Positions 28,381-38,780 of a stretch of DNA of 64,000 nt are shown piece after piece. Numbering within the stretch: position 1 is the first letter of the stretch; the number at the start of each line of letters is the position of its first letter. Source of the stretch: Loripinus fragilis (lineage: Eukaryota; Mollusca; Bivalvia; Lucinida; Lucinidae); contig OZ026530.1 of the NCBI GenBank assembly GCA_964019695.1, positions 28,936,690-29,000,689 of the forward strand, given 5' to 3'. The notes below the pieces were generated by a model. That model did no database searches, was not told the origin of the DNA, and worked only from the letters and a program-made list of their open reading frames with translations. A program made the position numbers and the translations under genes.

Positions 28381-30825
28381 AATAAATGTAAAGTTCTATT
28401 TTGTACAAGCCAGTAGCTATAAATATTTGGTGCGAAAATTAGATTTGAATAAATCTAAACACCTCATGATGTATAATTTATAGCAAGTACTAGGCATTAA
28501 ATAGAATTTATTTAAGTAATATACACCAGAAAATGTTAAATATCGCCTTACACTATTATTTATTAATAGAATGCTCATATTGTTTAAAGTGTTCAAAGGC
28601 TTACACATAGGAATGTGTTTTCAATTTCAATGAAATGCTATTTACCTTATGAAAATTTGATTTATGGTCACCATACTCAGCAGCTTATAACTCTTATAAT
28701 CCTGTGAACGAATCTAACTGTTTGCAGTTTGCATAAGGCGGTAAAATGCCTGTAAGGGTCATGGTATTGTGAACTAAAATATGCATCAAAAGTCAAAAGT
28801 AATTTGTAACATACTCATACTTAATATGGCATTACACTTAAAATAAAACTGAAATACTTTCCTTTAACTGGAAACGGTCCTCAAACAATGTTAGTCTTAA
28901 CAAATATATACTGTACATGAATATGGGTGCAAGAATGAGTCAGTTTTTGACTAAAATTATGTTTACGAGCTGTTGTCTTCAGTATTGCTCACAATTTTTG
29001 ATGGTTTTGCATACAATAAGGCTAATTCAGCTAATCTTGGAAACCAACAAACGAATCATAAGTTTCTTACTCCTCATGTGTAAACATGTATCAGTGTGAC
29101 AAATAGCTCAACAAGACTCAAATGTGCAAAAAAAGAAAGAAAAAAGAACTTCCTTGTGAATAATGGAAGAAAGCTAACAGCTGCGTGTGAGTCATGGCAC
29201 TACTTTTTCAACAGACACTCATCCAGCAATTTAATCTTTGAGTTTCAGAAATTCAAACCTTGTTGTTGAATTACAGTGAGTCATATTTATGATTAAAGCT
29301 TTAAAATAACTCCTCAAAATGGACTTTAAAATAAAGATTCACTAACAGACAAAACATGCGCAAATAATGTTAACATGAAATAGCTTTGTAATTATGTTGC
29401 CACGTAATATGCTTTTAAGTCTGTGCGTATCGCTCAGGTTACTTTACCCCATACTTGCTTGATGTATAATATAATAAGATAATAAGCATTTTACAATATG
29501 ATATACTGAAATCGTGTTCAACAAGAGAATAGACAATTTCAATTTTGACAGGCTTAGGGATACATTGATTTTTTTTTTCAAAATGTAATTGTCAACAGTG
29601 AAAATTAATGTATTAAGCATACAATAAAAAAGTAAATGCTAGATCTACAAAGCATCAGGTATATTTTGGTATAAACCATGTTATTTCTATACTGATAAGT
29701 ACTTTGATTGATATCATATTTGTAAGTTTTAAAAACGATAGAAGAATTTAAGATTATAACAAAATGCAGCCAAGACCCAAATGTTCTGTGTTTCTTCATC
29801 ACGGTACCTTTGTTTGATCTACAGTCTGTGATTGTGACATTTTATGATCATTCTCACTTTTTAGTAAACATACTTTTTTTCAGGCATGATAAAATACTTC
29901 TACTGGCAAAAAATGGAGCATGTTGTCACGGGAAAATATATTTAAGCTAAAATAATGACATTGTGTTGTTACATATGTTTTGGGCTTGACAGATATATGC
30001 ATATAGTGCAAAGGGTAAATATCTTGTAAAACAGTGAATCATCAGTTTTGACCAATTTGTTACCCATTCAAAACAGGTTTAGCTGGAACTTTACTAGTTT
30101 TATGATGTGTCCTCTGTGTAAAGTCGACAGAAAGCCCCTGCGCTGGAAGACACCCACACTATCCTCATGTCTTGCCACAAGATGCAGGAAATATTGCTTT
30201 TCTATTTAAATGTATTTATTGAAGTACGGTATACTCTGTCCAATATTTGAATTATAAAGTAAATATTATGTTTATTGCTATGAACAATTGATAAAAAAAC
30301 TGCCAATTACCATACATGTATCAAAGTAGCAGATCAAACAAAATTAAAAACTCTCTTAGATTAATGTTTATTTTAAATAATTTGTCTATTAATGAAGTTA
30401 TTAAAATATGTGGAGAGTAGACTCTGCGTGTCGTCAGGCTTAGGTAAAAATATGAGTCTAAGATCCACAATTTTTAGTATATTCATTTACACAAAACACC
30501 ATTGTTGTAACTTACGTTACCTTATTTATATATTGACAGAAATTAAATGCCCAAGGTAGTAAAACGTGTTTTAATGCTGTTATTTTATTTCATTGTGACA
30601 GAGATGAAAGAAGACACTGTCAATTCCAATGCAATGTATATGGTTGAAATATAACATCTGTATGCCAGTAGAAATGATATGCTTATAAGCATATTTTAAA
30701 ATTTGTTTTACTACAAATTATATCCAATTACAAATTATAAATAGATTCAACAAGGAAAAATGGAAATTCATCATTAGAATAGGAATCTTTATTGCACATT
30801 TAAGGTTGGGAACATGGTTTATTAT
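28381..30825. other. Unassigned AT-rich sequence
   Basis: Short frames (28417-28608, 28917-29099, 29605-29802) show no recognisable family and no splice support. No repeat in the rest of the window matches. Confidence 0.4.
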
Positions 30826-30827
30826 AA

Positions 30828-31520
30828 TATGCAATCTATACAGATATTATCTGCAATTTCGAAAAACAATGTAACGTATGTAACTTTGACGAACAGAAAT
30901 ACATATTAGAGATGTATGTAATTGGTGTTTATGTCTAGCTAAAACATGAAAAACTCAAATAATTCCATTAATACTATTGTAAACTATCCTATCGTCTTGT
31001 ATTTTGTGTACTGCTATTTTCAAAATTAGGGTAACATTGATATTAGTTCACTTACAGAAAACTAACCATAGGAAACTTACAAAAAACATGGGTTTCTATA
31101 GCCCAAAGACATGTCCCAGACTGAAAATAGTAACCAAGTTTCTCTTCCTGTGGCTTGGGAATGTGGATCATTTTTATATGCAATCTATAAAGTCTTTTTC
31201 TGCAATTTCGTATAAAATGTAACATACGTAACCCTGATGAGCGGTTAAACAGCTCACATATGTCTGCAATTAATGTTTATGACTAGATCAAACTTTTAAA
31301 CCTCAAATAAATTCATTGATACTATTATAAAATATATAGTTTTAGTATTGTATTTTGTGTACTGCTATTTTCAATATTTGTAGGGTAACGTTGATTACAG
31401 GCCATTTACAGAAAATTGACCACAGAAAACTTAGTAAACATGGGTTTCTAAGGCCCCCAGACATGTCCTTGACTGAAAATAGTAACCAACTTTTTCTTCC
31501 TGGGGGGCAACAAATTCGCA
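30828..31520 (+). repeat. Tandem duplication, about 350-bp unit x2
   Basis: ATGCAATCTATA..CTGCAATTTCG followed by a GTAAC(G/A)TA(T/C)GTAAC motif and TTGTATTTTGTGTACTGCTA occurs at about 30828-31177 and 31178-31520. Identity is roughly 80%. The short frames at 31004-31222 and 31355-31582 are the two repeats of one non-coding stretch. Confidence 0.8.
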
Positions 31521-32235
31521 AAAAAGCCCATATATCTCAGCTTGGCCCCTACACTAATATAATAGTTTTGAAGAAATGTTAAGTTTATCCCAAAAAAGCC
31601 AATATTAGTCATATATATAGTTTTTGCATTAGCCTAAACCCAAGTCAAAAACGGGCCAAAACTCAGCTAAAAGTATGCCAATTACCTCCAAATTCAAACT
31701 TGACCTGTATATTATGATGCTTTACCCTTCTGTAAAAATTGAATGAAATTGTTGCATCCCTTCAAATGTTATTGATCAGAAACCACAATTTAGCCAGATT
31801 ATCCCCCTTTTCAAACATTGCCATTGTATTTAATGTTAGTAGATCCGTCTGCAAAGTTTAAATGAAATTGATGCATCTCTTTCAAAAGTTATACATCAGA
31901 AACCAAAAGTGTGATGATGGGGACGCCGACATGATCCCTATGTGACAATCATATATCAGATAGCCGCAACTTACCATTTGCAAATTACAGTGCACAGCTA
32001 GTCTGGATGCTGACAGAATAATTTTGTGCTAAAACCATCAACAACAACCATAATATTGTTTCATATGGCCTAAAAACTTACCCGAAACAAATTTAAGCCT
32101 CCTTCCAGCACAACATATCATATTCTATTAAGGTATCCTGGGGCAATCAGACTGACCCAGCCCATTCAACCAATCTGTCTGTCAATCTGTCCATCCATTC
32201 ATCCACCCACATATATGACAAATGAATAATTAAAA
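31521..32235. other. Unassigned sequence
   Basis: Contains two similar pieces (GATCAGAAACCACAATTT near 31773 and CATCAGAAACCAAAAGTG near 31891, each after GAAATTG.TGCATC), a weak local duplication of about 120 bp. No gene seen. Confidence 0.4.
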
Positions 32236-32236
32236 A

Positions 32237-32370
32237 TATCTGGGGGCGAAACGACTAGGGAGGAAATGGTATTTGGATGGAAACGACTAGGGCATGGGGT
32301 GCGAAACGACCAGGGTTGAAAATAGAGGCTAAACGACTAGGGGGAAACGTCTTAGGGGCGAAATGTCTTG
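32237..32370 (+). repeat. GAAACGACTAGGG degenerate array
   Basis: The word GCGAAACGACTAGGG or close variants occurs about seven times at irregular spacing. The plus-strand open frame from 32277 is a consequence of it. Confidence 0.75.
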
Positions 32371-32699
32371 TTACCACCAAAATTACTGAAAAAACCCCAG
32401 CAGCGGCCGATTTCTCACAGTTGACACTTTACAGTAAGATCAAGTGGACATTTATCTTGTGGGAGAACAGACGAAAATGATCATTACCTGCATTAAAGTG
32501 GGGGAAACCAAATTTAAAAGAGTGTTTTTAATAGCACGTTTGACGTCTCTAACTCCGTCAGTTGATTCTTTTTCTGTAACAAGCAATAGCTTTTTAAGAA
32601 AAGTTCATAGTGCGTAGCTGATTCGCTTCGAACTATTTCGGCAAAACCCAATTTGCTACAGATGCAATATTTCGCTCAAAACTTTGATGTTCGCAGATG

Positions 32700-32945
32700 C
32701 AATAAAATGATCCCCCACTGGAAATCGTGAGTTCTATGGGTTTCTATAGAAATTAGCATTTGGGACCCCCATGGAAATGTTGGACCTCTGGACCCCCTCT
32801 GAAACCTTGGAAAATTATTGTTTTGAAGTGAACCATTGATAAATACCACTGTAAAACTGTAAAATAAGTTGAGGACTAAAATAAACGTTGTCAGCGCTGT
32901 TTTCGGGCAGTAGGGCCTGGACCCCCCTGGCAAAAATTGTGTTTA
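32700..32945 (-). repeat. Family A repeat, variant copy
   Basis: On the minus strand it matches the copy at 59217-59500, sharing TAGTCCTCA.CTTATTTTAC, AGAGGGGGTCCA and CTAATTTCTATAGAAACCCA. Ends are degraded. Confidence 0.6.
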
Positions 32946-32999
32946 GTTCGATGATAGTTGATCTAAAAGCAGTAACGCGGATTTTTGTTAGTACAACCT

Positions 33000-33250
33000 G
33001 ATTTCAACATGCATTGACTACAAACGTTGAAGAATATCAACCCTGTAAATGTACATTAGTTAAACCAAATATCAACGTTTATTCAACAATTAAGCGTCAA
33101 CGTTTCATCAACTAACGACAAAGGAGTTGAGTGAACGTTGATATAAGGTTGATCAACCAATCAACCTAATTTTAACGTTGCTTCAACGTTGAATCAACCT
33201 AATTTTAACGTTGCTTCAACGTTGAATCAACGTTATGTGCCTGCTGGGAT
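33000..33250. repeat. AACGTT-rich repeat
   Basis: CAACGTTGA and its variants recur about a dozen times. A 33-bp unit (AATCAACCTAATTTTAACGT) is tandemly duplicated at about 33162-33228. The block ends TGTGCCTGCTGGGA. Confidence 0.75.
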
Positions 33251-33865
33251 AGTACTGTAACAAGTTGAGTTTTTTAAAAAGCATATAAACGAAGCAAAAC
33301 ATATGGATGTGTCAAGTGTTTAGCTATATGAAGTCATTAAGGTTTTAAAAAACAAACTGGTGAAATAAAATGACATAACCAATTTAATTCCAAACAATGG
33401 ATGGACTGCATATATTTATTTTTTTCATTCTGAAGTTGATGGACACCAACAGCACCTTGCTCCTGCTCGTCAAAGAATCTTTAATTAAAGCTTCCAATCA
33501 GCCTCTGCTCAATTTGCTTTGCTAAGCTACAAAGACCAACCATACAAAACCGAATTATAAACATATCTAAGCAGTGGAAAACATAGGTACTAAAACAATA
33601 AAATAAATAATAAACAGGGGTGTCTAAGTTAGTTTTCCTTGAAGCAAAATTAAAACCTCTCGTAGCAAAACAGTATAGAGCATATTTGGCGCGCGGAGTC
33701 GTCATCAATTTCTATATTCTTAGAGCCCCATATCAACTTGCTATACCCCTATCCAACCTTAAGATCAACTTTTATCTCTAAAGAAAATTGACATTGGCTT
33801 CGAGTTTACCTGTTGGATTTCTTTTGCTCCGGTATTCAGTTTAATTTACTGTTGAGTCCTTATCC
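33251..33865. other. Unassigned sequence
   Basis: A minus-strand 75-codon frame (33481-33708) is not recognised. Nothing else supported. Confidence 0.4.
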
Positions 33866-33869
33866 TTGC

Positions 33870-34262
33870 TTTATCTCCTTGTTATATCTTGATTTATATG
33901 TTTTAGGAGATGATGCATTGATAAGTTAGGGGTCTTTCATGCAAACCAAATATTTATGTGTCTTGATCCACATCTGAATTAAGGGTGAGGTTGGCGCCGT
34001 TAAACCGGTTTAAGCCCTCCCGTAAAATATTTTACTGACCGTTCCAAGGCGGTACTTCTTTTGTGGATCTTTTATGTTTTTGTTCTGTCTTGTGTTTGCT
34101 ATGTTTTGTGCGCGTCTGTTTATATGTGCTTTGTGGTCACCTGCTGGGAAAGGGCTGACCTCTTGGCTCTCGTTTGTGATGTCTTCTGTGAGTTTGTCAC
34201 TTTCCCATTGGTATCCTGGGTCAGATGTGGTACTTGATTGTATCGATTCCTGATCTTTGCAA
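33870..34262 (-). repeat. Family C dispersed repeat, fullest copy
   Basis: On the minus strand it begins GCAAAGATCAGGAATCGATA, contains TACCACATCTGACCCAGGAT and CCCTTTCCCAGCAGGTGACC, and continues through CTTGGAACGGTCAGTAAAAT to GATAAGTTAGGGGTC's complement. The same sequence underlies 18735-18990, 46120-46375, 59727-60000 and a fragment at 23790-23838. Class not determined. Confidence 0.75.
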
Positions 34263-34439
34263 CCTTATTACTTTTATTTAAGAGTGGTATTGACTATTCA
34301 GGGTGTTAAGAAGTAAAGTGGGAATAAGCAATACTAACGTTTTTCTTTCTACCGTCAATAGTCAATTTAGTCCTTTGGGCGGATTTTAGGAGGACCTGGA
34401 ACTTGGTTTTAAACTTTTTGTCTTTATTGATTCTGGTAG

Positions 34440-34870
34440 CGCATACAATGTCCTTGAAATATCCGAGTGATGCCACTCTGGCATCATTGAGCATTTTGAT
34501 ATATCTAAGATAGCGTCCAAGATGGAGGTCAATTAAAAGTGAAAAAAAATCTGTGATATAGAAAAACGACTCAAACCCATTTTGTTCTTAAACCGTTAGA
34601 TATGAAGTTGGAATCTAGTTGAAGACACTTAGCTTCTAACCAAATTAAAAATAAAATAATAATGCGGACAAGATGACCGCTAAGATTGCAGTTTATTGCA
34701 AAAAATATAAGAAAATCTTCCCTGAGACCGGCAACATACCAGGGATTTACATGCAAAATGCTAATTTTACTGATTTTTGAATTACAGACATCATCCTTGT
34801 AACATCCATGTGATGCATCACTCAAAATTTGATATTATTAGATAGCATCTAGAATGGAAGTCGACAAGTT
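34440..34870 (+). repeat. Diverged direct repeat pair
   Basis: About 34448-34530 and 34785-34862 share ACAT.ATCCTTG.AA.ATCC..GTGATGC..CTC..... and GATAGC.TC.A.ATGGA.GTC. Moderate similarity only; an old local duplication of about 330 bp. Confidence 0.5.
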
Positions 34871-34894
34871 TTACAAACCCGTGGGAGCGGCACC

Positions 34895-35290
34895 TTACAT
34901 GTAGGCATGTCTGATGGATTTGTAACAGACCAGATGCCTTGCCTGATGGTGAACCACTTTACAAATATGCGTATCTGAGTAAATGAACCTAGCATGTCTG
35001 TCCGATAGAATTGAACTGTACAAGCAGGCATATCTGAGAGAGGCACCTGATTAACAGGCATATATGATGTAATTATACCTCTGTACAGGTAGCACCAGAC
35101 ATGTAACCGTCCTTCTTCCATCTGCACTCGACTAGTAAAATATCAGTTGCAGTGGCAACGGACCAGCAGGCATGGCCTTTAGTGAGATACCACGCCAACA
35201 GACGTGGCCTATAGCGAGACACCATACCTGTAGGGGTGGCGTATAGAGAAGCACAACACCAGCAAGCATGCAGGATTGAGTGGCAAAAGA
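34895..35290. repeat. Degenerate tandem repeats (CAGGCAT.. and GCGAGACACCA..)
   Basis: The first part has CAGGCATRTCTGA-type words at about 50-60 bp spacing. The second (35155-35270) has AGCAGGCATGGCCT..AGTGAGATACCA-type units of about 43 bp. Both are strongly diverged. Confidence 0.55.
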
Positions 35291-35854
35291 TCAGCAGACC
35301 TCTACCCCTATGACGTTATTTATGTAAACTAACACAGTGCGCAATGCATTGTGTGATTGTTTGGGGGAGATGCTCCGCCATTGTTGTTGACAATCAAAGC
35401 GTGTAGCCATTAACGCTTGAACACTTTGATAATTTAGCAATTATTTCAATTAAACATAAGCTAGAATCAAATTGTTTTATGCGTCTGTGTACAGCTTAGT
35501 CACCTGGCAATAAAGACTTCACCCCCTTGGTGTCAAATAATCTACACGCCATGTCCATCTGATAATAAAGAAATTTGTAAAAATCTGTGTTTAGTTTATA
35601 CGTGTTTCACTTGTGCCTTTGGATAGAACTATTCTAAAACAGCAATGAAAGCTAGAATAGTTTTGAAACAAAAACAGAAAAGATAATATTTTCGAGAAAG
35701 GTGGATTTTAAAATGACAGATTTTGTACTGCGGTCCTTAAAGATCGGCAAGACTTTTAGAATATGTCCTCCATTATTGTTGACTATCCAAGCGTGTAAGC
35801 CATTTCCAATTTAAAGAAGGTGATCCAACATTGAGTTTAAATATTTTTCAGGGG
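35291..35854. other. Unassigned sequence
   Basis: A short direct repeat ATTGTTG.C.ATC.AAGCGTGTA.GCCATT occurs at about 35380 and 35771. No gene seen. Confidence 0.4.
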
Positions 35855-35955
35855 ATCGGCACCAGTATTGCTAAGAAACCATATAGTTTTGTAATTTTTA
35901 AGGGGGTCCGGACTCCCTGCCCCCCCCCCCCCCCTCTGGATCCTCGCATAGATGT
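35855..35955 (+). repeat. Family A repeat, 3' part
   Basis: GGGGATCGGCACCAGTATTG, then AGGGGGTCCGGACTCCCTGC, a C-run and CTCTGGATCCTCGCATAG, the family A right end. Confidence 0.65.
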
Positions 35956-36260
35956 GCGTCACATTTTCAGCGGTCTGGCTACGCTATTGAACCTAAAAAC
36001 GCACTTCTGTGTGCGCTACCTTGAAATGTAGTTACAGATATACTCTATGAATAACTAGTCGGAGTTGCTCTACGTCATTTTCCTGATTTTAACGGCATTA
36101 TAAGTATTGATTCGAGTTGAACGCTCGTGGCGATCATTAGCTTGTGTTCGTGACCTGAGGTTGGTATTGTAGTTTTCAGTAAGTTACATTCATACTAGGA
36201 AGGTAATAGCTGAGCCTCGCCTTATTAATTGAAACAAAATTAACTATCAAACATTAAAGA
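35956..36260 (+). repeat. Dispersed repeat shared with 6381-6705
   Basis: Follows the family A end exactly as at 6381-6705; ends CTATCAAACATTAA. Confidence 0.7.
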
Positions 36261-36271
36261 CATAGCCTCAT

Positions 36272-36281
36272 TCTCGCGAGA
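36272..36281. promoter_or_regulatory. TCTCGCGAGA promoter motif
   Basis: A perfect 10-bp palindrome known from a class of metazoan TATA-less promoters. It lies 234 bp upstream of an ATG in strong context with a donor behind it. More CG-rich words follow (CTCTCGCATTTCGCCC). Confidence 0.45.
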
Positions 36282-36514
36282 CCTGACGATACCTCATCTA
36301 GATCTCTCGCATTTCGCCCTTTGCATCATGGGTAACTAGCGATAATTGGCTAGTCCCGTTCAATTCTCGCACTCCGATAGTGACAGAATTTATTGTTAAA
36401 AATAGCAAAAAGTTAAATTTTTGACAGTTTATCATTTCTCTTTAAGTCGATATTTTCTGGATGTAAAGCCCCGAGTCATGCAAGCAGTGATCGCATAATG
36501 TATTTTTAATAAAA

Positions 36515-36556
36515 ATGGCGGGTCAATCCCAGTGTGCACCGAGTGAAAGGCGACAG
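36515..36556 (+). CDS. Candidate first coding exon (14 codons)
   Basis: ATG at 36515 sits in an optimal context (A at -3, G at +4). It opens 14 codons encoding MAGQSQCAPSERRQ, ending exactly at a textbook donor CAG then GTGAGT at 36557. With the palindromic motif upstream this looks like the 5' end of a host gene read rightwards. No downstream exon was identified; the satellite and repeat mosaic follow. The product is unknown. Confidence 0.4.
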
Positions 36557-36599
36557 GTGAGTATGTGCTAGCATGCTTCCTGTCCGCGACAATGACATA

Positions 36600-38760
36600 G
36601 CCTAGGACACTGATTGATGATTGAAGATCAGTGGCGGATCTCACTATCTTCCGTTACTCCTTGACCTCATAAGCATACTTCAGGAAGGTAAAGAAGGGTC
36701 GATAGGGGGTTCGCTCTAACCCCCTCCGGAGTCCCCACCCCCTGTATTTAGATATTCTATGGAAATGAAATAATTTGGTCTCAGTGAGACCAAATTATTT
36801 CATTTTCATGGGATATTTAAGAAAAATGAGATAAAATCATCATACCCCATACCTTTATGCCTACAAACCCCCTTTCCAGAAATCCTGGATCCGCTCCTAA
36901 GGATCTACAAAAATACACACCGATGAACTTGATCATTTGAGTCGGATCAGACAAGTGGTTACTGAAATTTAATGTCAATAAATGCTGTTACTTACATTAT
37001 GGTTATAACGACCGAAACCACACATATCAAATGTATGAAAATGGTATACAGAAGGAAGTAGTCAACAATGATATGTACAGTGAAAAACCTAGGTAGAGAG
37101 AGACCGGGGCTAGTACGGCCCCATTTTAGAAAAAGTAAAATTTTCGAATGATTATTACAACTAGCTCTACGAAACCTATATATTCAATTAAGGCACAATA
37201 AGGCGGTACAATTACCGGTAAACCCATTCGGTAAACCCATTCGTGTGTCTCTGTAACAAGTTTAATAAATTCAATAATACACGAGCATGCGTGTTAGATT
37301 CTACTTATCATATGGCATTGAAAAAAAAAAAGTATTGTATTAAATCAAATTTTTGGCATTTAAACGTTAGGGTTTTGCAATATGTGTTACGATCAAAGCA
37401 TCATTTCATAACGTTTCCCGAAAATCTGTAAACCACTAGTGTGTTATTTCACTCTCAGACGCGACGTCATATGATAAATGAGGTAAATATACTTGAATTT
37501 TGTATGAAGTAGTATGGGAAATCTAGTAATGGCGTGGCTCTCATGTACCAGAAAATGAGTTGTCAGCTATTAATGTTTCGAGGGACTTGGCCTGAGTTTG
37601 ATATGAGTCTTTCTAATGGATAAGGCGGTTGGGCGCCTGTATATTTTGTCCCGCTGAGACATGATTGGTGGTGAAAACCTATTAAAATAAGTACATTTTT
37701 GACCTACAGCATGTCTTTTTGATAGGCTCATACCACAACGTGAAGGACTTGATTGCCTGAGCAGTTGCGTAGGCTAATTTGTGTGTGCTTGTCATTTTAT
37801 GATAAAGAAGTGTTTACCTTATATGGATTACAATTAGTTAATTCTTTAGAGGTGCGTTGATATTATTAACGATTAAATTGTCGATGCTAGTATTTTCACA
37901 AAAAAATGTAAGGAAAGAAAAATAACTAGTGGCCTGTCAAACATTGGTTGGCGAGTGGAAGTTATTAGTCTGAAATGTACAATATACTATATACCACAGG
38001 CTAACTGATTCCCTGAAAACAGGAACCTGTTAAAAATGTTCATTTATTAGTTGTAAATCACAAAAAGCTACCGAGACTGTAAAACCAACTTACCATGGTG
38101 AAAAGAACACAACAGCAGAATTAACGCTAAATGGATATATTTATACATATATTGTGTAGTATTTCAAAATTATAAAGTCTCATGAGGCTTTTCTCGGCCC
38201 ACTCAGGGCTAAAATTATATTATATTCTAGAAGTCACTAGCGTTAGATCACACTCTAGGAAAAAACGAAATAGCTGTTAAATATAAACAGCATAGAGAGT
38301 AACACTCCATGGGTAGTTATATATTTCAAAACTTAAATCTTCTCGTTTAACGTAAATTTTAGAAGAATCTAGACCATTTGTGAAGGACAAACCCAAGACT
38401 AGAGAGCAGATTCCATATCAAAATAATTCTATTTTCAGTTATTGCTCTTAAATAACTGCTATGAGCTCTTAAACTTTCATACCCTTTGAGATAATTTTAT
38501 AATGCATGAATTTTGTAGGAGCATACATCATGTCAGAAAAGTGTGTCAGGTGCACATATGATTGCCTTCCCATATTTTCCATTTTTTTTTACCTTTGACC
38601 GAACTTTGGATGAAAAACCTTCAATGTATTACTCTATACTTTAATGATATTTGAAAGTAGTGTTCCCAGGTCAAGACAATTTTCCTTGTGCAGTAATAGT
38701 TGCTCTCTCTTGCTGAATATTTCAAATATCTGCCACGAACGAATCGAACTCAATAACTAC
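36600..38760. other. Unassigned sequence (possible first intron)
   Basis: A 28-bp inverted repeat near 36752-36813 (AATGAAATAATTTGGTCTCA and its complement) is one clear hairpin. CAGACGCGACGTCATATGAT near 37458 also occurs, with flanks, near 45398. A 62-codon frame at 37243-37431 is not recognised. Confidence 0.45.
36752..36813. repeat. Perfect-arm hairpin
   Basis: GAAATGAAATAATTTGGTCT CAGTGAG meets AGACCAAATTATTTCATTTTC, giving a stem of about 20 bp with a short loop. Confidence 0.8.
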
Positions 38761-38780
38761 AGATACTTTCATACTATTTG

